A stretch of 64,000 nt of DNA, taken from positions 93,937,784 through 94,001,783 of the forward strand of contig NC_072893.1 in NCBI RefSeq assembly GCF_027943255.1. Direction: 5' to 3'. The position numbers and the translations under genes are program-made. Positions within the stretch are counted from its first letter, which is position 1. Each line of letters opens with the position of its first letter. This DNA comes from Anastrepha obliqua (lineage: Eukaryota > Arthropoda > Insecta > Diptera > Tephritidae). Under the pieces are notes generated by a model. The model saw only the letters and a program-made list of their open reading frames with translations, made no database searches and was not told the origin of the DNA. Of this stretch, positions 23,201 through 35,200 are shown one piece after another.

Positions 23201-26200
23201 AAAATTATTGTCTCTTATTATGAAAATGCTCGATAAGAACAACTTGCAAAATTCGTCATTTTTATCGTGGAAGTAATCATTCAAATGAGTCGACCATTCA
23301 AAGGCTGGTGAAATAATTTTAAGAAACTGGTTCTGTCGAGGATAGAAGAAGGACTGCCAGACAAAAAACTTCACGTTCTGTTGAGAATATTGCTTCTATA
23401 CCGCAAAGTATTGCTGAATAATCTTCTGAGAATATTGCTTCTATACCGCAAAGTATTGCTGAATAAGCTTCAATCTTCAACATCGATATCCCAACATTCT
23501 CAACAATTAGGCATTTATGAATCGCCTGCTTGGCGTATTTTACCTATAGACGTGACATTTAATTTATGTCCACCTCTCCTTCTACATATTTTCCACTCTT
23601 TCTATATGGTTCATATCTGGTCTGAAATAATTAACTTTTTTTTTTTTTGATATCTTAATGCTTGTTCATCTACCTATTTGTGAGCATCTTAAGGGTTTCC
23701 CACAAATGGAAGGACAGGTAATGCTGCCACCAAATGGCCGATGGTTTTTAATGGGAAGCTTTTACATGGCAAAAATATACAAGAAGGTTTGCAATTTCTC
23801 TGCAACGGTGGATCGCTATTAGAAAAAACTGTTTGTACCATTTGGTGTTTCATATCCGAGGATTCGAATCCCATCTATTACACTGCCGTCTGGAGAACCA
23901 GTATATTAAAGTAGTATGGCCATACTCAATATAATACAGTTTCTCAGGTTCACTACCTGGAACAGACCCAAATATTCTAAAGTGTAGGTTAAATTCAGGT
24001 ACAGGTTTAAGTTAAGCACTGTGATGAGTAAAGGGCACATCTAACCCTTTCAAACTCAAAACTTGGGTGGTCAATCAAGAACTGGAGAGTCCTTGCCGAA
24101 GATGCGTGCTCGGACCACAGGTACATTCATTTCAGTGTGGCGAGGAGGCACAAATGCCATTGCCCTCTAGAAACCCCAGAAAAACAGACTGGCAGAAGTT
24201 TAGGGTGGCGTTGCGGGACCTTGACGTTACGCCACCAAGACTTCGAAAAGAACAGGCCATTGAGGCGGCTGTTGAGAAACTCAACGCTGCCCTAACCGAA
24301 TGTTTTGAATCAGCCTGTCCAATTCGACCTCTCCCTAACCGGACTCCCGTTCCTTGGTGGAATCGAGAGCTCTAGATGTTGAGGCGTGAGTCGAGAAAAC
24401 TTCTAAACCGGGCCATCAAGACTAACCTTGCGGAGGACTGGGAGCGATACCGTGATGTTCAGAAGAACTACAAGATTATTCGGGAATCGAAAAGAGCCTC
24501 ATATAGGGAATTCTGCAGCGGTATTGAATCGTATATATATAGACAGCCCTGCAACCACATCAGGGGTAGTTAAGTCCTGTAAATCCAGACTGAACTATGT
24601 CGGAAGACATAATAGCCTGATGCTAACATGGGTCCCGGGACACGTGGGTATCGCGGGTAACGAGACCTCTGACTCCTTAGCTAAGATGGGCTCTGAGGCC
24701 AACTTCTTTGGCCCAGAGCCCGTTTTGCCACTCCCTTCTGCAGCCATCACAGCCACGGTTAGCAAATGGGGAACTACCACCCACAAGTGAGCTTGGCAGG
24801 CTGAGAGAGGCTGCAGATGGACTAAACTGATGTTACCTGTCATGTCCGATCGACTGTCGCCAACCCTTCTGAGTGCAGACGGCTAGTTGGACTGATGACG
24901 GGCCACTTTCTGTGGGCAAAGCACATGTAAAGGTTGGGCATCTCATACAGTGTACTCTTGCCCAGCTTGTGAAGAGGAGGATGAGACGACGGACCACTTC
25001 CTGTGTGTCTGCCCCGCTTTCGCTCGAATCAGGTTTGAGGTCTGTGGCACTGATGTGTTAAGAAGCGACCATCTTGGCTCCTTGGCACCACAAGATCTAC
25101 TCAGATTTCTTCGGGGTAGATTTAAAGAAAATTAAAAGGGAATCCAAGTGTAGTACAATGGACTTAATTAGTGTCTGAGTGCTGCACTAACTAGTTCTCC
25201 CGACAAAAAAAAAAAAGAAAAAGGGCACAATACGAGGCATGACCATTAAATTACCAGACTAACTTTGCTCCATGCAGCTATTTAGCATAAATCCTTCTGC
25301 TTCAATTGCAGTTCTTTTCATATTTGTAAATAAATAACATAGTTATGTTCTGGTTTCACCGGAAAAAACGTTGGCGTAAAATTGGCTCCACGAATTGTTC
25401 TCTCATTAGTTCATCTTCCTGCCTGAGCTCTGTTTTGATCGTGCGGGTCACACTGCTGTTTTTGTACTACAACTCTCCTTTACAAACTATATGTCTCATC
25501 ATTCCCCTTTAGGCCACTATAGCAATATTTACAAACTGTAACTTTAAACTTGAGACATTTCACCGAATGATCACAGATGTTAATGCACAAGAAGCCATGA
25601 GTTCGTTAGCAGGTTTTTCAATAAGCTATAGTGTAACGTAGCGTCAGCGAAATCCTTATCATTGTGGGTTTAATATAATGCATTGCCATATTTCTATTAG
25701 TTGCCACATACATACATACACATAAATAGTGTTATTACGTATAACGGCCATAAATGTTTGTCAACGCCTATGGCAGCGTATCCACCTACATACATACGTA
25801 CATACAAACATATTTCTGTGTGGTCTTCTCGCCGATATCTGAAAACTTTATCAAAGTACAGTTATGTGTTCGAGTAAAACCAGTTTAAATTAAAACTTTG
25901 AATTGCTGTCACCGCAGCTGATTATAATTCATAGCAATTTTCTAAATGTTCATTTTTTTTATTTCTTTCAATTTTTCCAGGTAAAATACGCACCAAAAGT
26001 TAAAGTGAGCATAATCGGCGGTGCGTTGGAGGATGGTCGTATACCGGAGTTTGCACAGGTGCGATTGGAGTGTAAAGCGGATGCCAATCCCAGTGATTTG
26101 CGTTATCGTTGGTTCATCAACGATGAACCAATTGTTGGTGGGCAAAAAACCGAAATGGTAAGTTACAACAAAAGCAATAAATGCATGCAAAGACTTTGGT

Positions 26201-29200
26201 TTTAAGAAATTAGTGCAGAGCAAATGCAGTGAAGTGAATTAATTTAAGCGTGCAGCTTAAGAGCGGGGCAAGGTGTACACATCTACATACATAAATTGCT
26301 AGTTTAGTGAACTGTAGTTAAAGAGCTGTTTGTGGTATGGTGCAACGCGGCATGCAGTGAATGGGAGCGCACTGAATTGGGTTGAGGTTAATGTGGAGTG
26401 GCAGTTGAAGCTGCAGCCGAGGTGAGTGCCGCTAGCAGAGACTATGTGTGTGTGTGTGGCGGTAAATATGGTATTTGATGTTGTTGCGCCACTACTGTTG
26501 CCGCTACATATAATTCGCATATCACAGGCCAATCAATTACGTCGCCGCCACAACTAGATTTGCTGCATTAAAAAGCTGCTTACTGCTGATTACGTATGTC
26601 GCGCATACTACACATATTTCTAGAGCAAATGCGGCTCTTATTGTTCTGGACTATTTTCCTTTTTGCTGCCAAAGCGATTACGCGAGCTATGAATGTTACG
26701 TGCAACCACGAAAGAAATTGCAACATAAATGGAGAGTTGGTAAAAGCGTTAGTCGTTTAGAATTTCTTCGCAGACAAGCATTTAAAAAGTTGAAACCAGT
26801 TCAGCTGTTAGAGCTGTCTTATAACAGCAACTCGGAGTGGGCGGACTGAAGAGAAATGGTTGCTGCTAGGATCCTAATCAATTGAAGCGATCACAAATTC
26901 AGGCACTGCCATATCACGCCGTTTTAATCTACGATTAATATTGGGTAGTCGAAAAAGTCGTTTCTTGTTTCTAATCAAACTTCAACTCATTTTTTTTTAT
27001 ATTTATAATGAACTTTATTAAACCAAATATGTACCATTTTGGTCGACCACCTTTTGCCATTTTTCTTCTAGAGACATTATTCCATCAGTGTAAAACTTTT
27101 GTGGTTTCTCGGCGAAAAACTGTGACAAGTAATTTGCACAGGCTTTTCTTAAAGCCAACTTTACTCCATTAAGGGAGTTCTGCATTGACCGAAACAAATG
27201 GTAGTCCGATGGTGCAAGGTCAGGGCTATATGGTGGTTGCATCAAAACTTCGCAGCCAAGCTCTCCCAGTTTTTGCCGAGTCATCAAAGATGTGTGTGAC
27301 CTAGCGTTGTCCTGATGGAAGACGACGCCCTTTCTGCTGATCAGTTCTGGCCGTTTTTTTTCGATTGCTTGTTTCAATCTCATCAATTGTTGACAGTAAA
27401 GTGTAGAATCAATCGTTTGAGCAGGTTGGAGCAGCTCATAGTGGATGATTCCTTTCCAATCCCACCAAACACACAGCATAACCTTTCGAGGCGTCAATCC
27501 TGGCTTTGCGACCATTTGTTGAGCTTCACCACCCTTGCACTATGATCTTTTTCGCACATTATTGTCGTATTTGATCCACTTGTCGTCTCCTGTTACCATT
27601 CGTTTCAGAAATGGTTCGATTTCATTTCGTTTCAGCAAAGAATCGCAGATGTTAATTCGATCCATTAAATTTTTCACAGACAATTCATGTGGTACCCAAA
27701 CATCGAGCTTCTTTTTGTAACCAGCCTTTTTTAAATGGTTCAAAACCATTTGATGATGAATATTTAGTGCCTTGGCGATGTCAGGGCAGCTTATGTGACG
27801 GTCCTGGTCCATCTTTCCTATAATTTCATCGACTTTTTCAACGATAGGTCGACCGGAGCGAGGTGCATCTTTCACATCGAAATTTCCAGAACGGAAGCGA
27901 GCGAACCATTGTTGTGCTACACGAACTGATACAGCAGCGTCTCCGTAAACTTCACAAATTTCATTGGTGGCTTGCGTGGCATTCTTCCTATTTTTATACA
28001 AAAATTTCAATATATAGCAAATTTCTTCATTATTTTCACTCATTTTTGAACAGCTATAACTTTTTTTCAACTTCTCCGAATTTAATTTTTTTTTTTTTTG
28101 GTTAAATGAAGCTTAAAATGTCATCTTTCCAACACCATATGATATGACACAATGTGATTGATAGCACTGGAGATAGATGACTCCAACGACATCTATTGAC
28201 AAAATGCGAAAAGACTTTTTCGACAACCCAATATTACAAGCTATTGATGTTGGCTGTGGCTTTGTTTTTTTGTTTTTGGTTTGCTGTAATTTTTGTTATT
28301 ACTTTTTGGTTTTGGTGAGTGCGCACTAAATTTGAATATCGCACCTCAAACAACTAGCACCCAAATGAAAATTGGTTTCATACAACGCCTCTTCTGACGC
28401 GAATATTTTTCCTACAACAAAACAAACACTAAGCATCAATCGAAAGGCAAAAGATGATGCGAAAGAATGTTAGCTTCATCACTGCAGTAGCGGCACAAAT
28501 TATAAATGTTGCAGCAGTCGTTCAATTTACGTATTTGTGTGATTATTTAGGAAAAATATAATTTCACATATAAAAACGTATAGAACTAAACCAGTTACTG
28601 GCGCTGCAAAAAACCACAACCGTATTATTGCTACAACTAAAACCACCCAAAACCTGCCGCAGATGTTCTTTATCACTCCACCTCACCTTAAATTGCACTC
28701 GATGTAAAGAACAAATTACTTGCAAGAATTACTAACCAGTTGTCAAATGCTGCTTTTGTTGCTTGCTACTTGCAACCAGTTGATCAGCAACCGTCAGCAG
28801 CTGCAATCGCCTCTACAATCATAGGCATAGTAAACTTCCTGATTATATAAGCAGGTACGTGTATATGGATGTGTGTGTATGTGTGTGGCCAAAACAAGCT
28901 GTTGGTTCTCATAATTTGTTATGGCCTGACGTTTAGAAGGCGCTGGAAAAAGTAATCGGTGGCAGTTGAAAGCGACTAACTGCAGCTGAATCGGAGCTGA
29001 GTTATGGCCGTAGCGTTGGAAAATGCCTTAAAGCTAATATAGGGTGCCACATTAAGAACAGCCACCGTCAGATATGCGAAAAATAGTTTTTATTTAATAT
29101 ATAAAGGTTGGAGGTATAGAATTTTCGCTGATATTTAGGCTTTTTGACCGGCTTTTTACCGGCTTTCGCTCAGCTCGGAAATTACTTTGGATTTAGAAAT

Positions 29201-32200
29201 AGCCGATGTTAAGGGAACACCCAGTACTAAACTAGCTGAATTATGCCAAATTGTACCCTGTTGGACTTTGCGACCGTCGAACGTGTTCGTCTATAAGTGA
29301 CTGTTAAATATGTTGTGGCTTTCGTTTGGAGCACTGCATTTCACATTCGCGGCATATAGCATTTGCGTATTTTTAATTATCGCCAGTGCCATCGTCCTGC
29401 CCCACTGCGCTAAACTATATTTATATATATACATCCATAGACACGAGTAGTAGTGCATTTAATGGCGGCTATGAGGCTAACTGCAAGTAGAGTAAAGGGG
29501 AGTATGGGCCATGTTAAACACTACTATTAGCATCCGTTTGCCATTTTGTACGGCTACTACAATTCATATGGCAGCTTTTGTTGTATTCACATTTACGAAA
29601 AACAGGTAAGGAGTGCTGAATTCGGTGCGGACCGAAGTTTATATGTATACCTGCGTACATTTTAGTAAAGTTTTATTTGGGCTCACTGTTTATTTTTAGA
29701 GTTAAACAAACTCATAGGCGAGTTCTTGCTAGTAACATCAGACGGACCTACGAAAATTTAGTATCAACATATAAAAGTAGGCGTGGTTTTTATCAGATCT
29801 CAGTAATATTTAAATCGAATTTAAATGAGGTGGGCAGCAATAATTGTACCAAATGTAGGGGAGTTTTATTGCGTTGTTATAGGGATGCAAGCATTTACCC
29901 GCGAGCGAGCGTGGGATGCCTCATTTATATTAAATTTTACTACAATAATTTTACTTCATTTATAGCAGCCGTTTTCTGAGTTTTTTGAGTTTAGTCGAAC
30001 AAAGTATAATATTTATGTCAAGTTGCATGGGATTATATTAATTTTTGATCGAGTTATCGTGCGCACGGACGGACGAACATACCCTCTAGGCATTTTGGTA
30101 AACATTGTAAGCCTTTTGGTAAACATATAGTTATGTCTATATATTAGGCCGGGTCGATTTGTGGGGAGGCAAAAAAATCGCCCATTGCTCTGTGAAAATC
30201 ATATTCTAGGGATCAAAATAAGAAACTTTGCCGAAGGAACCATACCTCTAAAACGAATTCTGATGTCCCCCAATTTGGGTCGAACTTTTAGTGTCTTTTG
30301 TGGGGAGGCAAAAAAATCGCCCATTGCTCTGTGAAAATCATATTCTAGGGATCAAAATAAGAAACTTTGCCGAAGGAACCGTACCTCTAAAACGAATTCT
30401 TTTTTTTAGTTTCTTTTCTCATGTAAAGGCCAAAAACTGGTGATATTTTGAAATGATTGTATGGGGAACCCCCCAGGGGAGTTCCAGGGGGTGTGCCACT
30501 GGCATGGGTGGATCGGCCGTCCAAAGTTAGTGGCGGTCGGTCATACATTTGGACTCGATTGGAGCACTCTAAATGGGTCAAAGTGGGAGTTTTCGTTCGA
30601 CCCAAATTGGGGGACATCAGAATTGGTTTTAGAGGTTTGGTTCCTTCGGCAAAGCTTCACAGAGCAATGAGCGATTTTTAAATCGACCCGCCCTACTATA
30701 TATATCCCGATTCCTTCATGCTATTACATACAACAGGCGGGTGTAAAACAACAAACACTTAAAAAGTTACTTATACGTCCCGCTGACCGCAAATTCTATT
30801 TAATATTATTTTACCTATGTACAAAAGCTTTGACTCTGTATGTTGTGAAATTGTTATTGCTATTAATGCTTGATAAAGATATTAGTTTATATTTTAGAAA
30901 TTCAATTTGTTAAATTTTTTGCATATTTTATTTAGCACTTTAATTTGCAACTTCTTTCTCTTCTTAATCTTGCAGGTCATTCGCAATGTCACCCGTAAAT
31001 TCCATGACGCCATCGTCAAATGTGAGGTACAAAATACCGTGGGAAAGAGTGAAGATAGTGAAACGCTGGATATAAGCTGTGAGTAGTTAATACAAATCTT
31101 GAGTTCAAAAAAAATGCACATTCCTACATTAGTTTGAAGAGTTGTCGAAGAAATCCGTAGTGGTTAGCAAAAAAAAGAAAACTTTATCTTCATTTTTTAT
31201 TTTTTCAAAAAGTGCTACTACTTTTAACTACCTCCGAGGAAATCCAGTCGGTTTTTACTGAGAATAGCAGGCGTAATAAATGGCACGAATGGCTGTGATT
31301 CTCTTCGCCAGCTTCTCAATTACATTTAATCTTTACACTCATAAGTAGTATAATTAATATTTACTAAGCTATATTCACCACTAATCACAAATTTTTCTGA
31401 CGCTTCTCTCAAATTATACTTTGTTTTCAACAGATGCTCCCAATTTTCGTCAGCGCCCACAGTCGATCGAAGCAGACTCAGGTACATTAGTATCACTAAG
31501 TTGCGAAGTGGATGGTAATCCAACGCCAGATATTGTATGGATCCAACATCCAAGTGACAGGGTAAGTTAAATCTAAATTGGTAGTTTAATGGGTTTAAGT
31601 TGTCTGGAAGATACTTAAGACGCAAAAAGAAAGATTGCAAATGGGGTTAACTTCTTTACAAACTCATCTGAGAGTTTTTCGAGAAATAGGAATGTAGCTG
31701 ATCCTTTTTCAACACATCTAACTCATAAATGCAACTTTTTAGTCTAGCGAATTCCAAACAAAAAGAGAAAAAGTACTCTGCCTTGTCATCCTTGTCAGCA
31801 GCACTCCCCGTACCTGTATGGGGAACGTTTATACTACTACCAAACAACAACAACATCAGTAGTTAATTCGTTTGTACTTCACCTTAGTCATAGTCGAGCT
31901 AGAGTTAGCTTTTTCGCTTAGAACCAGCTCCAAACTTAAAGTAACGAGAAGCTGTCACTAAAACTGCTCGTTATTTTATTCTGTGTACGGAGTTGCCTAA
32001 TTTTACATTGTGTAAAATAAGTACCCGGAATTAAAAAAAAAACACATTTTTTCATATTATTCATCATTATTTGTTGGATCGCCTTCAAAATAGGCTCCTT
32101 TTGAGCCGATACAAATATTCCAACGAACAACCCAGTCATCCATGGCCCGCTGGTAGGCCGGCGCCGGGATGGCCTTCAGCTCCTTTAGCGAATTTTTTTT

Positions 32201-35200
32201 AATGTCTTCAATCGACTCAAAACGCCTTCCCCGAAGTGGCAATTTTAGTTTTGGGAAGAGAAAAAAGTCACAGGGTGCGAGATCTGGCGAATACGGTGGC
32301 TGTTCGATAGTATTTATTAAGTTTTTGGGCTTGTATTCGCGTACAATCAAGGCTCGGTGCGATGGCGCGTTGTCGTCGTGCAGAATCCACGAATTGTCCT
32401 TCCACAATTCGGGCCGTTTACGGCGAATGGCTTCACGTAAACGCCTTAAAACGGATAAATAATATTCCTTATTAACCGTTTGGCCCTCTGGAAGGAACTC
32501 AGAGTGCACCACGCCTTGGTAATCAAAGAAAACCGTGAGCATAACCTTCCCTTTTGACCGGCTTTGGCGTGGTTTTTTTGGATACGGCTCGTTCTCGAAG
32601 CGACATTCAGACGATTGCTGACTGGTTTGCATATCGTACTCGTAGACCCATGTCTCATCACCAGTTATTATGCGTTTCATGAACGTAGGGTCCGTATTAG
32701 CTCGGGAAACCATGTCTTCAGAGACCTCCTTCCGATGCTCTTTTTGCAAAAAATTGAGTAAAATTCGCCAAGTAAACAAAAGATCAACTCACTTTGACTG
32801 CAGAATAAAACACACTAAGTAATAGATCCCGTTCTAATAAGGCTTGTGCATTCAAGGACATGTGTACCAACATGAAAAAACCAAATTTGAAGTGTCAGGT
32901 ATTCCCGGGAGAGTTTAAATTATAAATTCCGGGTACTTATTTTACACAATGTATAAATGTGTGCAGTAAGTTTCATAATAGTGTCAACACATTTTGTTAA
33001 AACAGTTCTGATGGTATCAGTGGTACAAAGTGCTGTGCTACGTAGTTACAGTATTCTACAGTAAGCACTATTTATTGAGAAAAACCACCAGATGGGCTCA
33101 ATGCATACAATGATACGAGGGGTGCCTTTTATATTTCGGGATTCGGCAACGCTGGTGTTGCAATCTGGCAACTGACATCTGTATCGCAAAGTTTGACATT
33201 TTTTGGCCTTTACGTACTCAGAACGTTTTGAAATACCAGCGCTATGTGTGTTGTTTACAGTAACTTAAAAGATTCATCTCGGTCCAAAAATGGAATTAAA
33301 TCGTGAACATTTTCGTGCGATCGTGTGAAGGTCGTCCAAAATCAGTTGTTGTTCCGAAAACCATTGATGCTGCGCGCGAACTGATATTGCAAGATCGTCA
33401 TGTGACCTATCGTGAGATTGAGACAATCTTAGGCATTAGTGGGACCAGCATACATTCAATATTAAATAAACATTTGACTGTCCAAAAAATTTGTTCGCGT
33501 TGGATCCCACACAATTTGTCAATCGCTCAAAAAAAGGCTCGTGTCGATTGGTCGAAGGAAATGCTCAAAAAATACGATCGCGGGGCTTCGAAACACGTCT
33601 CATAGACGGTGACAGGTGATGAATCATGAATTTACGCGTATGAGCCCGAAAGTAAACAGCAGTCGACTGTATGGGTGTTTCAAGATGAGCCAAATCCAAC
33701 AAAAGTTGTTCGCGCACGAAGCACTTCCAAGCAAATGGTCGCCTGTTTTTTCGGAAAAACTGGACATGTCGCAACCATACCACTAGAACAACGCAGAATA
33801 GTAAATTCTGAGTGGTACACAACTATTTGTTTGTCAGTTGTCTTCCAAGAAATTAGGAAAACCAATCGCCAAAGACGGATCACTCTTCACCAGGACAATG
33901 CGAGCTCTCATACATCGGCTCAAACAACTGCATTTTTGAGCACCCAAAACATCGAATTAATGGGTCATCCGCCGTATAGTCCTGACTTGGCACCGAATGA
34001 CTTCTTTTTATTCCCGTACGTAAAAAACAAACTGAGAGGTCAAAATTTTTCGACACCTGAAGAAGCGATTGCAGCATTCAGAATGCATGTTTTGGAGGTA
34101 CCTCATTCAGAGTGGCAAAAGTGCTTCGACAATTGGTTCAAACGCATGCAAAAGTGTATACATAGATCTTCATGGAGAATATTTTGAAAAACAATAAAGT
34201 GATTTTCGATGATTAAAATTAGTTTTTGTTCTCTAATCCCGAAATATACAAGGCACCCCTCATAAGCGGTCTATAGCCACAACTTCTCTATTCGTCACTG
34301 TCTGGAGTAAAGGGCTGAGAGAACTTTTTTTGGTTTTTTCGTATGTATTTATCTACCAGCTAAGCTTTTTGAACTTAGCGGCCTTCGCAGAAGTTGTTGG
34401 TACATTATTTTCAAATTACTTGAATACATTCTTATTATGATGGATAAAATGAATGCCATACCCTGCATTGGCTACTACAGTCCATAATAGTGCCGACAGT
34501 ATGGGCTCCGGTACTTCTACTGTATTTTATTTAGCTAAGCCAACACTTGCGAAGATTTTTGAATGATACATTTTCAATAATGTAATTTTTTACATACATA
34601 ACCTTGAATATATTTTATATTAATGTCGTAAACTCTCTCTTTTTCCAGGTTGTTGGCGTCAATTCTAATCTCACCTTCACCGTTAGCAACGAGACTGCCG
34701 GTCGTTACTATTGCAAAGCAAATGTGCCTGGCTATAAAGAGATCACCAGCGATGCGTATATTTACTTAAAGGGCTCGCCCACCATTTACTCTCCGGCCTA
34801 CCAATTTGGCTGGGTGGGTGATACGGCGCGTATCGAATGTTCGGCTACTTCGGTACCTCGTGCACGTCACGTCTCTTGGACTTTTAATGGACATGAAATC
34901 AGCGCTGAATACGGGCACGACTATTCAATATTGGTGGATCCGGTACCGGGTGGTGTCAAATCGACTCTGATCATTCGTGACAGTCAAGCCTATCATTATG
35001 GCAAATACAATTGCACTGTGGTGAATGATTATGGGAACGATGTGCTGGAAATCAGTCTACAGGCGCAAAGTGAGTATTCAATGTGTGTATGCAGTTATTT
35101 GTAATTGTGTGGGGGAAAAAGACACGTGGAAGTTGGATTTGGTTGGCATTGTAAATAGTTCAAGGTTGAAGTAGAATTTAAATAAATTTTTTTGCGCGTT

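Noticed and set aside
30387..30681. Three overlapping open frames of 69-76 codons
   Set aside because: All fall in the inverted-repeat element and are open only because the segment is GC-rich.
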